Shown here in pieces: positions 49,808-60,284 of a stretch of DNA of 64,000 bases (the stretch's first letter is position 1; each line of letters begins with the position of its first letter). The DNA is from Combretum micranthum (lineage: Eukaryota; Streptophyta; Magnoliopsida; Myrtales; Combretaceae), in the NCBI GenBank assembly GCA_024138025.1, contig JAMXBD010000095.1, positions 186,001 through 250,000 of the forward strand, read 5' to 3'. Made by a program: the position numbers and the translations under genes. The notes under the pieces are model-generated. The model ran no database searches. It was not told the DNA's origin and saw only the letters and a list, made by a program, of their open reading frames with translations.

Positions 49808-50600
49808 TATATGGTGAGGTTGCTATAGCTAGCCAATCATGTGTGCTAGTTATGCCAATCGACCTAAGAAAAGTCTTAAATTGATGACACATTGCAAATG
49901 TTGCAGAGTGAGGCATGAGAGGAGGAATAAGCAAACCAGTGCGCGAGCATGACAGAAGAACAAATCATGATAGAATATCAAATTAGATAGATTTGATCAT
50001 TATTGACTCGTTCTTTGTGAATTAGTTTCCTATCTTTCTATAGTTTATTCTACAAGTTTCTGCATTACTTTCAATTTAGCAATACACAGAATCTGCTTCA
50101 AATGAGGGAGGAGCCTCTTATTTATAGATGGTCGAAATTGATGACAGTCATTGGAAACACTCAAACGAACGACTGAGACAAATGTTGCAAGTGACCATTA
50201 GATCATTTTATACTGATCCATGGTTGATAGTCAAGCTTCTTTCTTATAGAGTGGGTTAGGTTAGAAAGGGGCTTGATGACTTTATTATATAAAAGAAGTC
50301 CATTTTCAATATAAAAAGGATGAAGTACTATTTTAGTCTACATAAGCCCTATTTTATTCAAACAAAGCCTAAATTAACCCAAAAGAATTTTTAGAGTCTA
50401 TTTTCATGTACACAGAAAATTGAATTAAGCCGAGAGCGAAATGAACTGATCCAACAATCATTGTTTTGAGCTTATCAAGCCAAATATCCGTACGACATCC
50501 CTTATTAGACTTGATCTTCTAAGTCTTGTTAGTAGCCCAGAGGATTTACCCGTGGCATTAAATTGGGTTAAAAGCTCAATTACCAAAATTACCTTGTACA
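49808..50600 (-). mobile_element. 5' LTR of the 42-50 kb retrotransposon
   Basis: 793 bp. On the minus strand it starts TGTACAAGG and ends CACCATATA. Contains a minus TATA (TATAAATAAGAGGC, near 50112-50128). Pairs with 42078-42873. Confidence 0.8.
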
Positions 50601-50605
50601 ATAAC

Positions 50606-52151
50606 ATCAACACACTTTTAACTCCATCGATAAGTAATTCAACTAACCTACACCATACACATAAGCAACGAGATCAATATCGGTGGCTCATCAAATCCAT
50701 TGAAACAACATACAAGTCATAAGCATAATTGGGGTCCCTACTTGAGTGGAAACAATCCAAAACACACAGCTAACTAAAAGCCTTTGATACTTCACAGCTC
50801 ACACTAGCACATCGATACCCATCATAGATTGCCATAATAGTCATTGGTTCTAACTTCTTCCGCATGGTTCACTAACAATAGCATCTTGGAATATCATAAA
50901 TTGCTACATCCCCCCCTTTACTTGAAAAGATGGATAAATAGTGACTCGACAGAGCACCACAAGTAGACATAGATGCTACACAATTTAATACCCATCAACC
51001 CATAACACTAAATGCAACAACGATTTATTTATTATATCAATGTTTAAGCCCTACACTTGATACAGACTACACCTCACAATTAATTATATATTTAATACAT
51101 ACATATATGTATATGATGATGATGAGTACACTATAATATTAACGAATCCAAGACTTACCAGAAAATTATTCGAATCATTTCAATATGAGAGTTTACTTGG
51201 CGTAACGTCACGTAAAGATCTTTGGATACTTTGTTAGCATCACGAGCTCTGCCGGTTAGCAAATCATGGATCTTTTGGTATATTGGTCTAATATCATTTT
51301 TAAATCTATCTGATACTGAATCGATACAGATTCGATATCGATAAGTTACCAAAACAGATTTAATATAAATAAAAATCGATAATCCAAAGATAATTCAAAT
51401 AAAACAGTCACATAACTGATAATAGTTATGTTTTCAGTTACTAGTCAATATAAGTGATAAAGTGGGTATACTCCGCTAAGTTTTCTTACTTCCATTAGTT
51501 TTGTTGGCCCATCAGAGTCCGGTATCCTTCATCGCGGTATGGATAAGAAACCTCATTGATTATTTTAATGGCAACAACATTATGTAATCGGTGAGGTTCG
51601 ATCAATCAGAAATGCACCCTTCATATTTGTTATATATATATGTGGTCCTTTTTTATTTATAAATTTGAGCTTTGATATCTTTTTTCCGGTTATTAAGGAA
51701 ATATTTACATATCAACGAAAAGCCACCTAAATGGTAATTCAGAAGCATGTAGATACCCAGCCCTATTTACATTGTTAACAAAAGACATACTGGTATAAAA
51801 TTTTATTTGCTTTTTACTATTCAAAACTACCCTAACATGTATTTACACAGCAATTTCTATCTCTAAAGATTTAAATGAGGGTGAAAGTAAAAATGTAATT
51901 AGCTTTATATTGTGATTCGTTAGATAGATATAGCCAAAACAATATATAGTAATAAAGGAATTAATGAAATTCAAACGATGCATTGGCTAGCACATTTATA
52001 TTTGTATGTATGTTATACACATGTATGTGAGGAGAATCGTGAATGTATCCTTATATTTGCTTCTTGTACGCATAAGTTCTAATCTTTGAATGATGGTTTA
52101 AATTTTCAAATCTTTAAAAGATGTATTTTTGAATACTAGAAAAAATTACAG
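50606..52151. other. No gene seen; possible LTR continuation
   Basis: Could be the far part of the LTR-like block that began at 40372, but no terminal CA or duplication was found. Small frames at 51155-51352 (minus) show no family features. Confidence 0.35.
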
Positions 52152-52365
52152 TACCATCGGGTTTAGCGTCATCACATACTACTCAAGTATTGTTCCGCAT
52201 AAGCAGAGCATTCACTCTAATTCCAACTTACAAGAGTTGAACCCCTTACCTATGCTTTTTGTTTGCCATGAAGGCAATGCCTATCACCAGCAACAAAAGG
52301 CATAGGTCAGGAGTTCGATTCTCGTAAGCTGCAGAGTAGTATGAGATGACGCTAAGCCCAATGGT
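52152..52365. mobile_element. 214-bp palindromic element with paired B-box-like motifs
   Basis: The left end TACCATCGGGTTTAGCGTCATC pairs with the right end GATGACGCTAAGCCCAATGGTA, and pairing continues nearly to a centre at about 52260. In the right arm GGAGTTCGATTCTC (52310-52323) fits the pol III B-box GGTTCRANTCC. The left arm carries the mirror form GGGGTTCAACTC on the minus strand. This suggests two tRNA-derived SINE pieces in inverted orientation, or a foldback element derived from one. Confidence 0.6.
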
Positions 52366-53449
52366 ATTAGGGGTGGATCATCATAGTTTAAATAGGAGAG
52401 TTAATGTTTTAAATAGTTAAAAAATAATTAATATTATAAAAATGATACAAATGAGAAATATATTGCTTTTGCCTATTAACATCACCTAAAGTACACCGAG
52501 GTGATATATTTAGATGAAGTGTGGAAGTGAAGTTGCATCAATTCAAATAGTATCAAGTACTATAAAAAACTTAATAATGAATCGCCTATTTATACCATTT
52601 TGTATGAGGATTCATTTCTATTTTGAATTACTTAAAGTATTAATCCCTATTTCAATTTATCTTTAGGAATTAATCTTATTTGATGTAATTTTTCACATTT
52701 TAATTAGTATTTTTCTTTAAGATAAAACGAAAACTTAATAGCATTGATAACATAATCATCATATATACGTGTTTGAACGCACCTTTTTAATTAATTTAAG
52801 GGTGTAACACTCAATTCTAAGAATAAAGCACCAAACATACGACATAAATATAATCGATCATATATACAATTTATACACATTTTATATGTATGTAATATGG
52901 CCGCTACAAATGTCGCCGCATGATTGAACATGCCCCTTCGTTTTTCCACTGATTACATCATGCTGTTGTGACTAAAAGCAATCAGTGAGATTTATTATAC
53001 ACGTCTTATCAAAGGATACCGGATACAGATAGGACAACAACAAATAGAAATAAGAAAACTAACGAGCGTGCTGTGTTCCATGATCGGTCATACGTTATGT
53101 CCAAGTCTTTTTCGGCCGCTACATTATGTCCAAGTCTGTCTAGATCACATAATAACAGTGCATTCTTTGGACCAACTATGATCATATTATCCATTTCGTT
53201 GTTTAATCAAAGAACAGCCTTGCCTGAGTAAGGCCGCCTCAGCTGCAGTACAAATTCATCTCCTTATTGAATGATGTTGGCATGATTGTTGTTGTATCCG
53301 AATGTGTTAAACCCGTAATTTTACAATAATCAGAATCTATGATTAAATAATTAATAAATATCTAGTCCTTAAAATATTTGAAATCTTAGTTATCTAATCC
53401 TCAAACTCTAAAATCATAATAAAACGTAACATTTAATAAAATCAAAAAA
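52366..53449. other. No gene seen
   Basis: AT-rich. ATTATGTCCAAGTCT is repeated at about 53093 and 53123. A minus frame at 53009-53194 lacks recognisable domains. Confidence 0.4.
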
Positions 53450-53748
53450 GGATAATAGTACCTAAAACTTTAATAAAATATGTAATTAAATATATGAAAT
53501 TTGAACTTAATTAATTTAGTTCCTAAACTTTGAAATTGATCAATTTACTATCTAAAAAACTTTCGAATCAATCAATTTGATACCACAAAAAAAAACTTAA
53601 TGGATGTACTGTTGCAGTACATGAAAAGTTATTTTACATACTAAATTATTCAATTTTTAAATTTAAGTATTAAATTAATTAATTTTAAAATTCATATAAT
53701 TAATTATATATTTTATCAAAATTTAGATATCATTTGTGATATTAACCC
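53450..53748. mobile_element. Foldback MITE, ~299 bp
   Basis: The ends GGATAATAGTACC and (reverse) GGGTTAATATCAC pair, and most of both arms are complementary (ATATGTAATTAAATATATGAA against ATATAATTAATTATATGAA). The centre is a TGTACTGTTGCAGTACA hairpin. Similar in style to the element at 33918. Target duplication not determined. Confidence 0.6.
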
Positions 53749-55167
53749 AATAGAAAATAAGAATCCTTTAATAAAGAATTTCAGGTATATGATACCAGAG
53801 AATTTAATTTAGCTGACGCGTAGGTTTTCACCTACAAATATTGTAAGATATGCTAATAATAGGATATTGCTCTGCATAAGACAGCGGAAGCTATCCAATA
53901 TGCCCTCACCACTTTCAAAACATCACGTCAACTGTAGAACTTGCGATCCTTTCCGTCGTCAGCCATTCCATTTTCCACCTTTATAAAAAACTTTCCTTGC
54001 AACTTCGCCTCAAAGGAAATTTATCATTGGTGAAACCTCTGCAATCACTTGTTGCTAGTTTGAATCTATTATAGATCGAATATGATAAATCTAGGCTTGG
54101 ATCACTACAGTAGAAGGTTTACAAAATAAAAAATCGGTTAGTAGCACGTAGAGTTTGGATCTAGCATGAACATTCTAATGCTTAAATAAGTGATTATAGT
54201 GATGAATAAGTAAATTATATACATAAACAGTGGTATACAATATTACCATTCCCATAGAGGGAAAAGAGCTATTTAAAATTGATAGATCCTTGGTGATTGA
54301 GTGCATTGTAGGATCATGAAATAATGAGCGAGTTGGCAGTTAGCAGTTATTGTGGTGGACATAAGGCAAATCCAATAGTCTATTTTTGTGCGTACCGAGC
54401 TCAACCAAGGAGCATATACTGAAAGACGTTAAGTGAGGGGCCAATTGAGTAGTAGAGGGAGCAATCAGATGCCAAGCTAAATTGATGATGTTGAGGTGAG
54501 GCCTTATGTTATTGTAGGTGCAGTTAGGCCCTTGGCTTAAGTAAATAGTATAATTTGCTTGTGAGTTGGACTCAGTTCAAATCGTCCTTATTCTAGATTA
54601 AAACATCAACATTTGTTCCCCCTAGTCCCTTTGCCTTAGGAATGGTAAAGAGAGTAAGCCGAGTAAAAGGTTCGTTTGAGATGAGTTCATGCCCTGAGTA
54701 GATCTTTAGTGGAGTAGCTAAGCAGGAAGAATCTGCTTGCATGCTCAAGCAGGTGATGGACTCGAGCATCATAAGGCGCCAACAAGTTATATTGGTGGTA
54801 GAATAATGTGTTATATTGAGCCATGTTATAGAAGTTATAACTTTTCAAATTCTACCAAGATTGTCTAGATGCATTTACATGTTACAGTTGTAGGAGGTGA
54901 TGGTTGTCACATATATACCCTAACAAGCAGCATTATTCCACACCATTTATTGTTATCCATATGATCAAAATGCACGCATATCTAGCAACTGGGAATTACT
55001 GACGTTAGGTTTCTTTCATCATTATCACTTTCCTTGAGGGCTTTCTAAGATCTATAAATTATCCTTTCAACTGAATTTTTTATTTTCTTTTCCTCATAAC
55101 CTTTTCTTGAACTTATCCAATCATGCTTAACTTTTCTTCATCTTTTTACTATTCATTCTAATTCATC
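53749..55167. other. Leader region of the gypsy-type gene, no gene seen
   Basis: Non-coding. AACATTTGTTCCCCCTAGTCCC near 54605 resembles the join between a plant retroelement LTR and its leader, so the LTR of the following gene may lie here, but no second copy is visible. Confidence 0.35.
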
Positions 55168-57428
55168 ATGGTTGGTGAGAGCTGTAACTCTTTTCCAACC
55201 TTAAGCAATATTATGGATAGTGTCACTTCTTAGAGGGCTACACACCATCCGACAACATTGACCTTGACCCTTATTGCCTAGGAGACTATACTAGGCAGGG
55301 CCGATTAGTATGGCATTCCATTAGAGCATCATTTAAGGTCCCTTTGTGCTAGTGGCAGTTGTGCCATTTTAGAGGGTTTGCCAAGGGACCTATATCTTGT
55401 TGAAGATGTAGAGAATGGCGACCCTAGCAATTCTTTCGGTAGTCCTTTTACTGAAGGTATTGGTAAGGGGTCAAACAATTATAGTAGTAAAGTCTCTACG
55501 GAGGACTTACATAGATTACAGGAGTGGTTCTTTGCAAAGGCTCCTAATAGGTGCACCATTATTGTTCTTAGCCCGAATGATTGAGTCATGCTAGTATATG
55601 GTACCAAGTTTTACATGTACCCAAAGTGTATGATGTTCAAGCTACATTTTCCCTTTTCGAGTTTTCAAAAGGAGGTGTTGGTCTACTTTAAGTGGAACAC
55701 AAGCTAACTAATGCCTAATTCGAGGCGATTATCAATTATTATTGAGGCTTTTGTGCATTGGATTGTATTGCAGGCCTTCTCCCTAACTAGTACAATACTT
55801 TTTAACCATTTAATGCACCAAAGAGTAGTATATTCAACTTCAATAGAGGAAGGAGTTGACGTTGTTCACTATGTTAACTCATCAATGAAGATTTGGATGC
55901 AGAAGTTTATTGTGGTGGAGCTTGTGTAATGAAATTATCACCAATCCAGGGTCAACCAGCATTACTTCCGAATGACTAGGAGTCCGTGGATAGATCGAAG
56001 GCGTTCATGAAATGGTGTCACTCAGTGGTGGCTGGCCTTTTAAATGATAAGAAGGTCATGCAGTTTTATCTACAGTGAAATCCCTATTTCATACCTTAAG
56101 TCTTCTTTAAAGAAAGGGAAAGGAATGCTCAAGGTACATATTGGATTGTCTATTTTGGGCCTATGGGATTGAGGATATGCTAAATAAGATTGGCCACTCA
56201 TAATGCATTTGTCGTGGTTATCTCTTTTTGACAGTTTGATATTTTTCATCTATTTTTATTTCTTTATATTTTGCAGGAGGTGCTAGAGGAGGAGATAGTA
56301 AAAATATCTTAAGGCTATTTATGCTAAAGCTAAGCAAGACGAATGCTTGTGAGAAAATCTTGCAAGGTGTTAAAACGATTGGAAGAGGGAGACAAGAGGT
56401 GTAAGAAATGCGTCTCATCCCCAAGGAGCTCGAAACCTAGAAGGGGAAAGCTCCTTAGGGGACATCTATCTTAGAGAGTTAAGCAAGTTGAGTAAGGCCA
56501 GCTTCATACCCCCACTAAGCGGCCTTGTTAGGAGGAGAGTGTCGCTTTAAGTGTTCCCTCATCAAGTAGCCGATCTTCCTTGGTTAGTGAGGGTAGTCAA
56601 ATGGAGGTGATTCGTACAGTCGAGGTGGTCAGTCACTTGGGATCAGGTAGATGAGAGGATTATTCAGACAATCTGGATTATGGAGGTCGTAGTAAAGAGG
56701 ATGGGGCAATTCCCATTTTTGATGAGGAGCTAGTTGATCGAACGGCTGCTCCTGAGGTGCCAAGTCATCTTCTAGTATTGAGTTATTGCAAAATATGAGG
56801 CATTTATTTCCATTAAGGATGTTTGGTGAGGCAAATTACCCTCTGGGTCATTTTGCACATGTAAGATATTTGTCAGTCTTTTGGGTTCTTTCCTGTGTGT
56901 CAATGTCTTTGTTGGTCATTGTTTGTTCTTATAGAGAACCATTGAAGATATAGTTGATCTGGTGGTCTATGGCAAAAGCACACAAAGGGAATGCTTGGAC
57001 CTCATGTCTAAGTACACTAACTATGATAAGACCTTTTCAGAGGTAGGTCTAACTCATGCGATTAATTGTTCTTCGTTAATAAGTAGGGAGATTATCATGA
57101 GCTGTATGCCAGGTTAAAAGTCGATCATGTGATTCTTGAGTAGAGGCTCTGCATTAAAGACAACATCCTCGCTCAATATAAGGATGAAAAGCTTGCAACC
57201 AAGAGGAGGGTAGAGGAGTTGAAGGCATGACTAAAGGATCGAGAGGTTGCTACATAGGTGGAGATTTATCATCTGGATGACAAAAAGCATGAGCTCCATA
57301 GGTTAAACCAAGAACTCCCGCTAGAAGATGGGCGACTAAAGCAACTCTTAGAAGACAGTCAACAGGATCTATAGAAAATAAGAGTGAGGTTTCATGACTT
57401 TGAGAAGGAATTGCTGGTATAGATAAGC
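55168..57428 (+). pseudogene. Decayed 'putative gypsy-type transposase' (gag-like) gene
   Basis: Opens with ATG at 55168 (MVGESCNSFPTL...). One frame continues with few stops through 55378-55584 and 55711-55929, including LHFPFSSFQKEVLVYF, which fits the plant 'gypsy-type transposase' domain pattern (LP..PF..EVL.YF, then P.....I.AF). Three intron-like gaps follow: about 56200-56277, 56861-56936 and 57042-57090, ending TTTTGCAG, TTCTTATAG and AGTAGGGAG (the last is weak). The rest (57100-57420) is a charged coiled coil (LKQLLEDSQQ and similar). It ends where another LTR starts at 57429. Members of this class are encoded by large Ty3/gypsy elements; their role is not well known. Confidence 0.55.
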
Positions 57429-60284
57429 TGTAAGTCCCGGAAAATTTCAGTAAATAATTCTACGATGAACTTCGAAAATAAACCCTAAAAATCACTCCAA
57501 ATTAAAATTGAACTTTGACTAGTCCTAAATCACGAACGAATTCAGAAACTTTTTAATCTTAAGAAAATGAAAATCTTTAAACATAAAATAAGAACTTAAC
57601 AGTCTTCAAATTCAAAACCACTACGTACAAAAAATTCTATATTTAACTTCGACTTATAAAAACGGGTAATATAAAGTCCAAAAACAAATTATTAAAAAGT
57701 AAATAACGATTGACTTTCGAAAATATAACTCAATTCAAGAATTCCGAAAACATTAAGTGATATTAAATACTTACAAAAATAAAATTTAAAATAAATTTCT
57801 CAAATTAAATATGTTGTATAAACATATAATATCAGTTTCCAAATTGACAAAGATCTAAACGGAAAATTACCTGGAAACCCTAAGTGGTATACAATAGTTT
57901 AAGTCCGGTAATCTAGCGCTCCTAACCCTAGAGGCCGAGATGTAGTTTAAATATGTAGAATAGCTCATAGTAATATAAGTTTGTTTAAAAATATCAGATT
58001 GGTAAATTTTTAATCTATTTCGAACCCGTTCGGATACAAACTTAGAAAATCATGTCCCAGGGCTCAAGTTATCAAAAATATACCAATAGTACCGTTAGAC
58101 TCGTAATTTCATAAGATTTCCAAATATATCAGTTATATAATTTTTCGGATTATAAAAGTTACAGTTATAATCTTTTTATCGTATTTTCATTACTACCGGT
58201 AATTGATAAATCTTCTGCACTATTCATTTTTATTTCATTACACAATTTTTATTATTCTTATAAAGTCTTATATTTTTAGATAAATATTTTATATATTATA
58301 GAAAATTTTGTTTTTCTAAAATTTAGTTAGTTCGAGTTTTTACAGGATCAGCTTTTGTTTAAGATCCGATACTAAAAAATAAAATAAATTAATTTAATAA
58401 TTGAAAAATATTTAAAAATATTTTTATTTTCATAAAATAATTTTTTAGAATTTTTCGAGTTATAAAAATATCATTTATAGCCCATATTTGGTATTTTGAT
58501 CATACCGGTAACATATTTGTTAAAATACTAAAATAATTCAAATAATTATTTAATTTTAATTATGAAAAATCTGCTACAAATATTTGGAATAAATTTTCTA
58601 TTTTATTTTATTTTATTTTATTAAGAAACTACCTTTACAACCTATACCTTCAAGTACAGCTTTTACACATCACTTCTTTTTCACTTCAATCTTTTTACAC
58701 TTTATTATATCACTTCATAGCATATTTTTTCCCTTCTTTATGGTTGTCATTGTCCTTTAATTACTCCTATTTTGACTAAAATAAATAAATTCTACTCCTT
58801 CTTAAAGAAGCTGCATATACACATTTATTACACAAATTAATTTCAAGTCAAAATTCAACAAAACACCCTCTCTCTCCCTTCCCCATTTCACGTGCAGCAC
58901 CCCACAATTTCTGCCCTTGTTTTATACTTTTTCTTTTTCATTTAATACCCTCGTCTCTCTCCACTTAATGCCTTTTAAAGTTGTTATATTTTATAGATCT
59001 AACTTTTTGTAGCTTTGATTTTTATTTATGCCATAGATCTTGCTATTTGAGTTATTATTTTTGTTATTGCTTATGATTTATGCATATATTCCTCATTCAC
59101 ATGTGTTCATGCATTTAAAACTAGTGTAGAAAACTAGATCTAGTGTTTTGAGTTCATAAAATGCATTAGACTTTGTTTTATGTTCATGGATAACTTGTAG
59201 TAGCATGATGATAGTAGGAATGTTTTAGAAAACTCAAGATCTATTTTATTTTCAACAAAATCATTTTTGAAAATTCGGATGAAAATGGAACATATTTGGA
59301 AAGTTGTTTTTCAACTTCAAAATGTGTATTTTTCATTTAAAATGAAGGGCTTAGGGTATAGATAACAAAAATAAAAGATTTTGATGAGTAGAGTTTAGAT
59401 CTATGAGTTTATTGTGCACTACCATGGGTTTCAATTAGATGTATGTTCATATTATGTGTAGATCTTAGATTTGAACTTGTACAAAAATTGTGAAATTCGT
59501 ATTTTGGCAAGACCCCTATTTAAAAACCACTTTTCAAGTGTCAAAATGCATTTTTTCCTTAAGATAATGAGGGCTTAATATATGTATATCATCAAGACTT
59601 CTTTTTACAAGAATAAAAAATGATTTTCAAAAGTTATTTTCAAAATAAAAATTCTATTTTCGGATTTTGGCCAAGGCATATTTTAAAAACATGTTTTCCA
59701 ACTCAAAAATGAAGTTTTTATTTAAGAAATGAAAGGCTCTTAGTATAGGATATGTAAGGAATGGATTTTCATAAGTTTAGATAGATTTTATTAAAAGATA
59801 TGTCCAAAAGTAAATTTTGTAAATTCGGATCTCAACAAAGACCAATTTTAAAAACCAATTTCTCAACTTCAAAATAAGATTTTTATTAAGGAAATGGAAG
59901 CCTTAATGGATAGGTTTGATTAGGAAATGATTTTTTTTAAAGACTAAATGATTTTCGCAAAGAAAATAAGCTCAATGAATTCTCAAAATTCGGATTTGAA
60001 AATAGCCACAATTCAAACACTTATTTCCAAATGCCAAAATGATAATTTTGATAGGAAAATAAAAATCCTAGGGAGTATATGTAATAAAGACCAAGTTTTG
60101 ACAAGATAAGAGAAGTTTATCAAAATATAATCTAGGATAACAAATGGTTTCCAAGAATAGGTTAAACAATGTTTTCATTCTTTAAAATTTTGTAAAATTC
60201 GTACTTAAGCAAACCACTTTTTAAACACCTATTTTCTAACCCCAAAATGAAGGTTTTTGTTGAAATAATGAAGGTGATGGTTAT
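57429..60284 (+). repeat. Long LTR-like element, first part
   Basis: Starts TGTAAGTCCCGGAAAATTT, cutting into the coiled-coil region of the preceding gene. The tract 57860-58200 is the reverse-complement partner of 3500-3800 in the solo LTR at 2313. A CT-rich leader near 58865-58980 suggests a promoter region. From about 59270 it passes into a degenerate tandem array. It has no end within the window. Confidence 0.6.

Larger units (their letters stand above)
42073..50605 (-). mobile_element. LTR retrotransposon without recognised pol, 8.5 kb
   Basis: Two long direct repeats (42078-42873 and 49808-50600) frame an internal region. ATAAC occurs at 42073-42077 and 50601-50605 as target duplication. 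The orientation is minus: primer-binding-like text, a gag remnant and tandem arrays follow in that direction, and a purine-rich tract precedes the 3' LTR. I recognise no reverse transcriptase, integrase or protease between 42.9 and 48.8 kb, so it behaves like a large non-autonomous derivative. The LTRs differ at many positions, so the insertion is old. A hAT element is nested inside. Confidence 0.8.

Noticed and set aside
52999..53200. Minus-strand 61-codon frame with a hydrophobic end
   Set aside because: No domain or neighbouring gene structure; treated as chance.
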